Shown here: positions 52,425-62,926 of the stretch, piece by piece
Position numbering within the stretch: position 1 is the first letter of the stretch
Layout: each line of letters starts with the position of its first letter
Assembly (NCBI GenBank): GCA_026686845.1
Contig: JAIVEN010000008.1
Location: 30,756,501-30,820,500 of the forward strand
Direction: 5' to 3'
From: Adenanthera pavonina
Taxonomy: Eukaryota > Streptophyta > Magnoliopsida > Fabales > Fabaceae
Length of the DNA: 64,000 nucleotides
The notes under the pieces: generated by a model
What the model saw: only the letters and a program-made list of their open reading frames with translations
The model's database searches: none
What the model was told of the DNA's origin: nothing
Made by a program: the position numbers and the translations under genes

Positions 52425-52881
52425 CCCCACAAACCAACACAATCTCTTTCGGTGTACTTTGTCCTCACTCACATAACTCCTTCCGAGGAAGTAACCCATC
52501 CCAGAATTGCTCCTGGTCAAGCACGCTTAACTAAGGAGTTCTTAAGGGATAGGCTATCGAAAAGGTAGGTGCACCTTGTTGGTATAAGTTGTACCTATCA
52601 ATTCCTTTAAGTTATCCTTAACTGTATAGTCCTATACCTATATAGTCTCTGGATCCCTCTCATTCTAGTATGCATTCGATTCATTCATATCCCTCTCTTG
52701 CTTAGAAGCCTGCCAGGAGCCGCTCCTTGTCCGTGCCTCATTACATTATCTCTCCTCCTTTTCTTGCACTAGCGATCACTCCTCGCCCTCATCAGCACCC
52801 AGATATCACATGCCCACTAGCTTCCTCTTGGTTTATCCCTGAACCATACCATACTAAGAGAGGCTGGACTCTGATACCAAT
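52425..52881 (-). mobile_element. Truncated Cassandra: one LTR plus primer site
   Basis: An LTR in minus orientation (start TGTGATATC at 52810, truncated at 52425) is followed by the internal region with primer site TGGTATCAGAG (52879-52869). Where the second LTR should join, a foldback of another LTR family begins instead. The 5S-like core is at 52483-52540. Confidence 0.85.
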
Positions 52882-53195
52882 TGTAACACCCTACTTCCAA
52901 ACACCTTTATGCCTGACCAAAAACTTCAAAATCCAATCAAACACAATCCAAACATTTCATAAGAACCTTTCAAAACCACTGGACAGAAGAAAAACATCAT
53001 AAAAACACCAAAAAGTAGGCCAAAGCTGTGGCGGTACTGTAGCTGCCACGGCTCCAGCCACTTTTTTGGTGTTTTTGTGATGTTTTTTCGCTGCCCAGTG
53101 GTTTTGAAAGGTTCTTATGAAATGTTTTGGTTGTGTTTGGTTAGATTTTGAAGTTTTTGGTCAGGTCTAAAGGTGTTTGGAAGTAGAGTGTTACA
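52882..53195. repeat. Near-perfect foldback built from TGTAACACCC-family LTR ends
   Basis: Two inverted arms of about 140 bp start TGTAACACCCTACTTCCAAA and end (complement) TGTAACACTCTACTTCCAAA, with a loop of about 30 bp near 53025-53055. Each arm matches the 3' terminal part of the solo LTRs at 14808, 47556 and 57448. I judge the arms at roughly nine bases in ten identical by eye. Confidence 0.85.
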
Positions 53196-53384
53196 GTAGG
53201 TGCACTTACATTTTCGATAGCCTATCCCTTAAGAACTCTTCAGTTAAGCATGCTTGACCTGGAGCAATTCTGGGATGGGTGACCTCCTGGGAAGGATTTG
53301 TGAGTGAGGACAAAGCACACCAAAAGGGTTTGTGTTGGTTTGTGAGGACAATCATAAATCCTAAAGAATCGGTTAGACGTTACA
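53196..53384 (+). mobile_element. Cassandra LTR 3' part, inverted relative to the piece at 52425
   Basis: The plus strand carries the 5S-like core (53233-53294: GAACTCTTCAGTTAAGCATG, then GGATGGGTGACCTCCTGGGA), the best-preserved 5S match in the window, and ends GACGTTACA. It then rejoins the tandem array. Confidence 0.85.
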
Positions 53385-54381
53385 AAATTTAGGGTTCCTA
53401 GTATCAAATACTAGACTGGATCCATGAAAAGTTAATGAACACATTTTCCTGGATAGCTTGCCTCTCCCATCACTTGATATACTAGCATTGACTTGATCAT
53501 GAACTTTGCTGTTAAGATGATTCATTGGCTACCAAACTGAGTCAGCTCAAAATTATCGAAATTGTGTCTGAACAACATCAGAAAATTGAAAATTAGATTA
53601 AATGATATTTAATGTTTGCTTTGTAATGAAAAATATACTTACTTCCATATATTTCTCTATTACTACTTAGCACCAATTTTTACTACTACATCTCCTAGTG
53701 TTTACTACTTATTTAAAGTGAAATTATTACTTAAGGAATCTATACAACATAGAAAAACTACAGTAAAATCAAGGAATCATATAAAACTAAACATGAATAA
53801 TCGATACGAAAATACAGGAAGAAGAGGCAATTCAAAAATTAGCAAAATAAAACTGAAACCAAAATATAGGTTGAAGAAGAAGATGATGAAATGAATGACA
53901 TTTACAAACATACTGGAAGAAGAGGAAGACACAGAAAAATCAATACCTAAGATGATTAAAGCAATATACGGGAATCAACAGAGAGACCAAAATATAGGAA
54001 GAAAATGAATACATAGAAAATTCAATACCTAAGATGATTAAAGCAACATACAAGAATCAGTGGAGAGAGACGAGATGAGGTGATGCAATAGGCAACGGAA
54101 TCAGCGAACGGAGAGTGATGGAGCAACAAAACATAGCCATTGCTTCATGCTTCTAAGAAAGTAGTTTGTCGGAGATGAGAAAGTTAGGGAATGATCAGAG
54201 CAATTCTATGAACACGGGCATGGGGTTGTTTTATTTTAATGAGGGTATTTCAGTAAGTTATCCATTAAACTCTGATCAGTTTAGGACCTTCAATCTGCTA
54301 TTGGTATTTTACAATTTATGAATTTGTTATTGACATTAATTGCAAACTTTGGTCTCCAAATGTCATTTCCCCTTGTTTTTA

Positions 54382-55435
54382 TTCTTTCGATTCTATTGAG
54401 GAAAAAATTGATTGTCCTTAAGTGTGATATCAGTAATTTGGATAAAATGATGGATGGGATTTAAAAGAAACTTTAAAATTTTTCTTAGCAATTACAATTT
54501 TATTCTTAACTATAATTACTTTTATTAAAAATCAAATAAACATTTTAAAATTATAAATAACTATCTCCTAACTTTTGATTTGTGACTAAAAATGACTCGA
54601 TCTATTGTGAACTAACAAGTTTATGACATAATTGATAAATAGTTGAGTTCCTTATGTATGCTGTGTCCTAGATTTGATTTCTTTTTTTGATCATATGTAT
54701 AGAAAAGACTTTGTCAGTTGGGGATATGCTAAACAAAAATTGACTCTATTGTGAAGTTTACTCTTTTGTTAATAAGAGATTTAGCAGGTGTTAAGTCACC
54801 ATTCTTCGAAACATGACGCATTAGTTAATTAAAATCGTCTTTATTTGGCAAAATAAGTTATCTTTGACAAATTTAAAAAATCTATTGATAACTACACCAT
54901 ATATATTAAATTTGTTAAATAAAATATGTTACTAAATTCATGCATCTAAAAAATTGCAATGCGTCTCTTTAAACCATATTCCTATTATAACAATCACTTT
55001 ATACAATTGAATTGTCATTATTATTGGCATAAAAATCAAATTACTGCCCATTGAAGAAAGAATATATAATGCACATTATAACATGGACTTATCTACATTC
55101 TTTTCCCTTATCTTTCGCGAGGCCAACAAACGCTTTAAATTGACTATAAAAAGGAAAAGGTTATGACCAAGTGGTGATTTGATCAAATGACAATAACAAG
55201 AAGATTCTGAAACCTTCAATACAATTTCTATAAACAGACGTATTTATGTGAGAGTCTAAAAACTAATCCTAACAGAAGTACAGTCAGAGTTAGGCTGGAA
55301 TTTATTTGTTTCGAAAACGATGTAATCAAAATACTTAAATGAAAACTACTACATTTATCTTGACTCATCTATATATTTACGTGCTTCTGGCTTCATTTTT
55401 TGTACAAAAATGTATTCTTTCTAACATATTTAACT
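54382..55435. other. Intergenic, upstream of the epimerase pseudogene
   Basis: AT-rich and without recognisable exon or element. It would include the former promoter of the pseudogene. Confidence 0.4.
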
Positions 55436-58400
55436 ATGGCTAAACTATCGTTGTCTTTCTACATTCTTCTGGCCCTTCTATTTCTTTTTGAAGCTCATGC
55501 AACAAATACCAGCAAGGTAGGAATATATGACCTAAGGAGAGGACACTTCCATATATATAAAGTTAACAAACTATGGTGCTACGATTATGTCTCTAGTTGT
55601 CCTTGATAGACATGGTTAATTTGTCTTCTTCTTCTTTCCATTTTATGATAGAAATTATGTTTTTTGTTTGTTGCATTATTATTCAAATGCTTTCTACTGT
55701 GTTTGTTTCTCCAGGAAAATTGGCCGATATTGTCCTTCTTAGCTTTGATTCAGTTAACTCGTATAAGGTATGATAAATTGAAAAAAAAAAGAAAAAGAAA
55801 AATAAAAAGAAAAATTGATTCAATTTTGTCTTTCTAGAATTTGAGCAAAAGGGGTATTGAACAAGAAAAATAAACCATTTATTTGACGTGATACAAAATT
55901 GAGTTGTTTCTCATAAATCATAGTCTATATTAGATCCATAACTTGATCAATGGAGGGACATTTAAGAACACTTAGAGATTTTCAAAATTAAGATTCTAAA
56001 GGATGGTTTTCCTTAAGTTGTCCACACCCTTAACTGATTTTTTTTCTTGTCCTTTAGTTTTTTGTAGATTTAAGTAGAATTAAAATTTTCATCTTAAACA
56101 TGTTGGGAGAAAAAAAAATACACAAACCATGCTTCGAGGATTTTTTAAAACCAACCTATGTAGTTGGAGTGGCAATGAATTGGTTTCATCTCAAATAAAA
56201 AAGTAAATAAAATTTCATATTTGAATATGTTGATGAAAAAAAGAGACTCATAGATAATTTTACCTTTAACATAGGTCAATCTAGCTTGATAGGAGATAAA
56301 ATGATTTTGCTAAGAGAATTCAAAATAAATGAATTTTTTCCATTAATTAAAAGAATCATATTCATTCTTTTGTAAAATAAAAAATTGATTACATTAATAT
56401 TGCTTATAATTAAAGATAAGTTAAATTTACATCAACTAAATTTAAGTGAATCTATAACTTGATATTTATAGAGTATTTTGAAACACTGTAGAATGATATA
56501 GTAGACTTTGGTGTTCTTATTGGGCATGTGGTTAATAGAACTGGAGGAGATCACTTGACTTTAGATGGCAAAACCTACCATTTGCCTGCTAATGATGGAA
56601 ACAATACATTGCATTAACATTGTAATATAATCGTAATCAAAATCTAACTTCTTGTTCCTATTATATTTCTCATCCCATCCATACATACAATCAACCCTTT
56701 TCACTGTCTAATAATTAATTTCTTCAACATTCTCTTCATATTAGACGGTCCCAAAGGCTTCAGTGAAGTTGTATGGAATGTAACTTCCCACAAAGTAGAT
56801 AGTCATATCACATTCACCTATGTCAGCTTTGAGAATAAACAAGGTACTTTCTTTATGACAAAAAATAGCCAAGTACTATAATTATCTATTTGTCTCTAGT
56901 ATTAGTTTTCCCTTTTCCTTGTAAAATTTTCTAGGGTTTCCAGGAAAGCTTTAGGTTGCTATGACTTACAAGTTCTTTCGAACTAACAAGTTAATAGTGA
57001 AGATGGAAGCTAGGCCCATTGGCAAAGCCACACCTATGAATCTTGCTCAGCATAGTTATTGGAACCTAAGGGGCCACGATAGTGGAGACATTCTCTTACA
57101 CACAATCCAGCTATATATTTGGCTCATAAATCACACCTGTAAATGAACTCATCCCTACAGGAGATATCAAGGCAGTGAAGGGAACCCAATATGGCTTCCT
57201 TAAGCCTAGAGAAATTGGATATCAAATTCATGAGCTTCTTAATGGCTATGCCATAAACTATGTGGTGTACAAAAATGATTCGAAGCACTTCAATAAAATG
57301 GTTGTGGTGAAGGACTCAGTCTTAGGGAAGAAGTTGAGCTATGGTCAAACTAACTCGGTGTATAGTTTTATACCATCAACATGTTGAAGGATGTGAAAGG
57401 TAAGGGTGGAGTTGCGTACCATCAATTTGCTGTTCTTTGCATGGAGATGTAACAACCATCATTATACTATCTTAGACTTAGTTGTGAGCTAACGGGAAGC
57501 ATACTTGATGATGGGTCTAGGACCAGAGGAATTAGGGTGGATGAAGAGCAAAGAGGAGACAAAACCTCCTCACGCTGCGTCTTGGCACTATAGCGAATAA
57601 GTTGAGACTTGGATAGATTTTTTGGACAGAAGGGCTCCACGCCGCAGTGAACTTATCACCCACTGCGGTGCTAGGCCCTGAATTTTTATAAATTGGAAGT
57701 CATTTCAGTTGAATGAGGAAGAAGAACTAGAGGGAGAAATAGAGGAGCTCCTCTAGGGCTCCAATTTTTTGACCCTTAGAGGTGAGTTCTAGACCAAGAG
57801 AGATTGATTAATTGTTGGTAAGTGGATCTTGCTTTTCCTCCTCTTTTTACCTTTTGTTTTTGCTTTGGGAATCAGTGGGAGTGTGTTGGGTTTCGAGTTT
57901 ATGGATGAATCCACTGATTAAAAAGCTTGTTTTGGTGTTATAGAAGTGTTATGTAGTGCTAGGACGATTTGTGTATGAGTTTTGAAGGGATTATGATGAG
58001 TTTGAGTGGAACCCTAGGTTGAAAATTGTGAAAGGAGTGTGAAATCTAAATTTATGTGAAGGATTATGATGGGGATGGTTGATTGAAGCTTATTAATACG
58101 TATTTATGTTGTTAGAAATCCAGGTTAAGCTTGAAAGGCTAGATTATGGATTTTAATTGTTATGAGTATTATGTTGTAGTGATTGATTGATTAATTGGAA
58201 GTGCATGATTTGTGGTTGGTGCTTTAGAGGCTTGCCTAATTCCCCTAGGTGCGTGGTGTCGTCAATTCGAGGTAACTGAGTGTTTGTGTTTATATGTTAT
58301 TTGTTGATTATATTTATATGTGTATATATATATGTATGTTTCCGTTCATACCACAACATTTTCATGTGTGTATGTATGGTTTTTCTACATATTATGATAT

Positions 58401-59980
58401 ATACACGGCTAGATGAAGTATGGATTTAGATTTTCTGGCATTAGTATATGATGATGATAAACATGGCATTACATGTGATTTCATATCATGCTAGCATGAC
58501 ATTGATGAGTATGATAATGATGATTATAACATTGTGACATGGCATGACCATCATCACCACATAAGCATTGTGTGAAATGGCGGATCAGGTGGTGATTATG
58601 AGATATTATATGATATGATGATATATATACATATATATGATATGGTGATAGGATGGGATCCTTGCCGCTAAATTCTCTCCCATGGCTCGAAGAGCCAGGT
58701 GGTAGTGGACTGCACCTTTCCTAAATCATCACCAATTCAAGGTGGTTTAGGGAAAGTAGAGACACGGTCCAAGCATTAGTGTAACCTTTAGCAGGGTTGC
58801 ATTACTGTGAGGTGAGTTTGGTGATATCCTGAAATTAGTCTTCATTGGCTGTTGGAAGGTAATCACTTATTGAAAATATCTTGTCATGATGTTAGCCTGT
58901 GGTTCTAGCCGTGTATGAGAGAGACATGCATATTATGACATTTTGCATTGCATTGAGTGATATGCATAATTGCGTGGATAGACGATATAGGTTGCCTGTA
59001 TTTGTATTCTCGATTATTAAGACTTTGTTTCACACCCTCCGTGGCTAACATTTTAGGTGAAGACTTTGGTACTAGTTCAGAGAAGACCAAGGAGTTGTAG
59101 ATTTCTCCGCTTTGAGAACATCATTTGTAATTAGTAGTTTTACCATTTAGTCTATGTAATAAGTTGTGCCAAGTAGAGTTGTATATATGCATGTATGATC
59201 TGGTTATCCTAGGAGTGATGTCGTGTATATGATATGATGATATGGATGATTGATGATATGAATGTTGATGTGATGGTATTGACGATGGTGAATTTTGGAT
59301 GTGTTATGTATGGGTTGCCTAATGGTGATTTGGACCCCAATATGGGTCGTGGTTGTTGGTGCATGGGTTTGTGAGCTGGAGTGGCCATATGTGTGAGCCT
59401 TCTATATGTGTTTTGGGGTTCAAGAGGGTCAAATCTCAGAGGAGTGATTTCTCCATGATGAAACCTCCTTGGGTAGGTTAATTGTGCCATTTAGGACCAG
59501 TGTGAATGGTCCATGGTTGCCAAATTACCTTTGATGTTGGGTGTTGGGTGTCTAAGATCTCCATACAGAGATGGATTGAGATAAAACTAGTGTCTATGGA
59601 TAGATTGGGATAAGATTGACCTATAGGAGTTGGAATCAGGTCAATTGGTGGTCGGAGCATAAAGTTGAGCGCATCGGAAGTTCGCCCAGAGAATCAGCAA
59701 CTTGCTGATATGGTATCAGTAGGTGGCATTGCGGTGCTAACCCATTCGGTTTCTCTGAGGCCACGATGTTACTATAGCTGGCCACGGCCCCAGTACTATT
59801 TTGCCCCCTATTGGTGTTTTTTAAGGTTTTGAGTGAGTTTTTGGGGTTTATGAAAGTGGGTTGTTACAGGAGAGACAAGATTTTCCACATTCAGTGAATC
59901 AACCAAATTTCCCATCATAGATTGTGCATCCTAGACAAATATATAAGCATGTTATGGTTTGTACATTCACTGCTGAGTAG
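55436..59980 (+). pseudogene. Secreted aldose 1-epimerase (galactose mutarotase) pseudogene, split by a solo LTR
   Basis: Exon relics: 55436-55610, 55715-55767, 56492-56614, 56745-56843, and 56935-57447 continuing at 59869-59980. The start MAKLSLSFYILLALLFLFEA is a signal peptide, as in extracellular plant members. Family landmarks are GIYDLRRG, then after a 1-bp insertion NYGATIMSL, ADIVL, GHVVNRTGG, LPANDGNNTLH, KGFSEVVWNV, NLAQHSYWNLRGHDSGDIL, TPVNELIPTG and KGTQYGFLKP, and after the LTR QDFPHSVNQPNFPS. The active protein interconverts alpha and beta sugar anomers. Lesions: the exon 1 frameshift, a TAG after GFPGKL, a frame break before ITPVNELIPTG, stops near the last exon's LQFYT-equivalent region, and a TAG replacing the Gln of NFPSQ. 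The conserved GR of the usual GRVANR motif reads GH. It is dead regardless of the LTR. Confidence 0.93.
57448..59868 (+). mobile_element. Solo LTR of the TGTAACACCC family in the epimerase pseudogene
   Basis: The 2421-bp element begins TGTAACAACC and ends GGTTGTTACA, with the exact 5-bp duplication GGAGA (57443-57447 and 59869-59873). It shares blocks with the other three copies, including GGGATCCTTGCCGCTAAAT. Non-coding; the 60-93-residue minus ORFs are spurious. Confidence 0.95.
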
Positions 59981-60766
59981 ATCATTCTATGTATCCTTCT
60001 ATTGTTAAATCTATTTTTGGTCTGAAGCATAGTTGACTAGTAAACCAGTCACCAATATACTTATAGTTGTTTGCTTCTGCATAAGGTGGCCTAAAACATG
60101 TTAAGATTGTTTGCTATAAGATTGTGACTTGTGTGATTGTCTTGTAACAACTAAGAGAATATGAAATAGACATCAAGTTGATATGAACAAATTTTTATAT
60201 TCTCTGATGTCCTTTTGAAAGCAACTTTGTTTTCACTTGTAGATTGTGTTCAAAATTGTTAGTAATATAAGCTGTTAATGGTTCAAAATTAATAGCAAAT
60301 TCATTTAGTACATTTGTATCCAAACGTGTTTATATGAAGTAATTATCCATAATTTAGAAACTTCTAATTTAAATAATAACAATTAGTCATGTGATATTCA
60401 TGATTTAAAAGTTATCCTATTAATATTTGTTAATTTACTGAATTTTAAAAATAACAAAAATTATATATTTTTAAGTAAGAAACTTAAAGAGGTACGTATA
60501 GTATTCTCCTAACATAAATTAAATTAAAAAAATTTAGAATTTATATTACATAAATCCCTTTTCTATTTTTAAAATTTCATTTTTTTGTAATCATGCCACC
60601 TATATATATTGTTTGTTATCTAGGGAGATATTTTTGTATCAACTATTTATTACGAATGAAGCCGTATGACAAATTCTATTAAGTTATGTTAACCCTATTG
60701 ATACCTTTACAATTTATCTTTTTTTTCCCCTTCTTACAAATATCACAAAATACATGTAGGACATAC
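59981..60766. other. Intergenic between pseudogene and LTR
   Basis: AT-rich, probably including the former 3'UTR of the epimerase relic (59981-60350). No gene or element ends. Confidence 0.4.
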
Positions 60767-62631
60767 TGTTAGCAAGGCTGACTTCCCAAGAGGAGGGTGA
60801 ATTGGGAAGATTGCAATTTTTCTGCATAAAGTGAGATAAGTGAAGGTAGCACAGTTTAAAGGAAGCAACGTAAAAAACAGAGTAAGCTGAAAAGTAAAGA
60901 TAGGGAATAGAAGACTCAGTAATTTATCCTGGTTCGGTCTGACCACTTGACCTACGTCCAGTCCCCAAGACCACTCTTGAGATTTTTCACAATACAGCAA
61001 GAATTCAACGGGCTTCTTTCTAATGCCACAGTACAATGAGTATGCTCTGTTTTTTGGAGCTTTCTCACTCTCTCTAAGCACTTATACAATGTGCTTCCCA
61101 ATCCCCTTGTGATTTCCCCTCACAAGTAAATCTATCTTCCAGATGAAGAGTAGATTATTTACAATGATATAACTCTCTTGAATAGAGTAGATATGAAGGT
61201 TAAAGTACATATATTGAAGCTAGAGGGTAAAAGTTCTTGAGAAGAAGTTTTGACAGAAATTCGGTATATACAAGTTAGATTTGTTACCCACAACTTCAAA
61301 TGTTGTTGTATTTATAGATTTAGGTCTCAAATGTCCGTTAGAGACTTAATCTATCCGTTGGAGAAGTTATCCAATGGTTACTCTGAAAAACTATCCGTTA
61401 ACCAATCGCATTTAATGCTTCTGACATACTGAAATTCGAATTTTGGTTGGTCAACAGACGAATTTCGAAGGAACCAAAGGTTAAAGCTTCCAACGTTGAA
61501 ATACTGAAGTTCGTCTATCCATGAAGTGAAATTCGAATTTTGAAACTTACAGAACATTTTCACAATGTGACATACGAATTTTCAAGAAGAAAGTTTTTCG
61601 ATTAAGTGTGAATAGTGTTTTCAATTTGCTACAGTGCCCTCGAAATTCGAATTTTGGAAGCCCACAATTCGTCTGTTCCCAGTACGTGAAAAGGAGGCAC
61701 AGTAGTACATTTTCTTCAAAATTTGAATGTTGAAGAGTGAAGTTTGTCTGTCAGAGAGACTCTTTTCAGACTAACTTCATCATTCGAATGTTGCAAGTTC
61801 TTATCATTCGTATGTCAATGTTTCACTTCAACAGACTCAAGAACTTAGCTTCTTCTAAAATTCGAATTTCAATGTTCAAAGTTCGTCTGTCAGAGAGCAG
61901 TTTTGAAACTTAAATCATTCTTGATCTCAGATGAACTTTAACATAGTTTCAGACGAATTTCTTCTATTTTCTCAAGTTTTGTTTTGTCTGAAATTCGAAT
62001 TTTGAAGATCCAAAGTTCGTCTGTTTCAAGGAAACTTCTTTCAGACTTAGATGAAAATTCGAATGTTGGGAAGCCAAAATTCGTCTGTCAGAGAGCATTT
62101 ATCAAACTCAATTTCTTTTGATTTCATATGCACTTTATCATAGTTTTAGACGAATTTCTTTGGTTTTTACAAACTTCATTTTACTTGAAATTCGACTTTT
62201 GAAAGTGTGAAGTTCGTCTGTTACCAAAAAGACTTCTTTCAGATTTGTATGAAAATTCAAATTTTGAACAACCAAAATTCATCTGACAGAGAGCCATCTC
62301 TTCAGACTTATTCAGTTTTAGCTCGAAATTCGAATTTCCTAAAGCAAAGTTCGAATTTCCAACTTGACAGTTAAGTTTAAACTTTCAAACTTCGTCTGTT
62401 TGTGGGTGTTTTTCAAATAAGTCAAGATTTAACACAAAATCAAGGTTTGAAAACATCTTTTTCTCAAATCAAAATCTTTTACCCAATCACAACTAAAACT
62501 AAAGATCCTACAAAAGATCTAACAGCAAATACTCAGAAAATCTTCAGTTGAAACAACTTTGATCTCCTTTGATATCTTCAATCCGAGCTCTTGAGTGTTG
62601 GTTTGGAATCATCAAAACTCTTGATTCAACA
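60767..62631 (-). mobile_element. 3' LTR of an LTR retrotransposon entering from the right edge
   Basis: The minus strand begins TGTTGAATCAAGAG directly after a polypurine tract and ends GCCTTGCTAACA, giving 1865 bp. It is related to solo LTR C. It contains a TATA box module and many subrepeats (TTCGTCTGTCAGAGAG and AAATTCGAATTT types, 61430-62400). The element's 5' LTR is outside the window, so the target duplication cannot be tested; the base pairs outside this end are CATAC (plus strand). Confidence 0.82.
61309..61322 (-). promoter_or_regulatory. LTR promoter TATA box (LTR at 60767)
   Basis: The minus strand reads TAAATCTATAAATA, with GTCAGAAGCATTTAATGCG upstream (around 61407-61425), matching LTRs B and C. 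Confidence 0.6.
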
Positions 62632-62645
62632 TTCTCCCCCTTTTT
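62632..62645 (-). promoter_or_regulatory. Polypurine tract
   Basis: The minus strand AAAAAGGGGGAGAA lies immediately before the TG of the 3' LTR, the standard plus-strand priming site of LTR retrotransposons. Confidence 0.85.
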
Positions 62646-62926
62646 GATGATGATAAAACAACTCACACACTGGGTTAGTACTTGGGCTTGCTTTCACAAG
62701 CTCCCCCTCAACATATACATTACAGTTCATAAGATATCATTTTCAACAGATTAAGTGAAGAGATTCAAAGCGCAAAACATTGCAACCAAGAACATAATAC
62801 ATTTAATGAAATTGTTGTAATACATATTTCAATTTAAGATCAGTTCTCAAGACATCAAACAAACAAATACAATCAAACAACTAAAACAAGATACAACAAG
62901 AAGATTCAGCCTAAGATCTAAAATCA

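Larger units (their letters stand above)
46301..54372. mobile_element. 8.1-kb non-autonomous Mutator-like element with long terminal inverted repeats
   Basis: Exact 9-bp duplication TTGTTTTTA at 46292-46300 and 54373-54381. The ends begin GCGGAAATGACATTTGGAG and GGGGAAATGACATTTGGAG (complement). Long inverted arms follow: left 46301-46629 continuing at 50127-50723, right 53440-54372, about 0.93 kb each. A 9-bp duplication and long TIRs are the hallmarks of Mutator-like elements. The core holds about 470 bp of unrecognised sequence (50724-51190, with AATGGATACTGATGTA-type repeats) and a tandem array. No transposase ORF is present, so it must be mobilised in trans. It has collected four separate insertion pieces. 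Confidence 0.92.

Noticed and set aside
51648..52440. Overlapping minus-strand ORFs with repeated SLNFH and FDTG-like words
   Set aside because: They are the readout of the 115-bp tandem array, not a repeat protein.
52425..53384. Functional 5S rRNA genes
   Set aside because: Only the 3' half of 5S is matched, with changes, and it lies within Cassandra LTR sequence.
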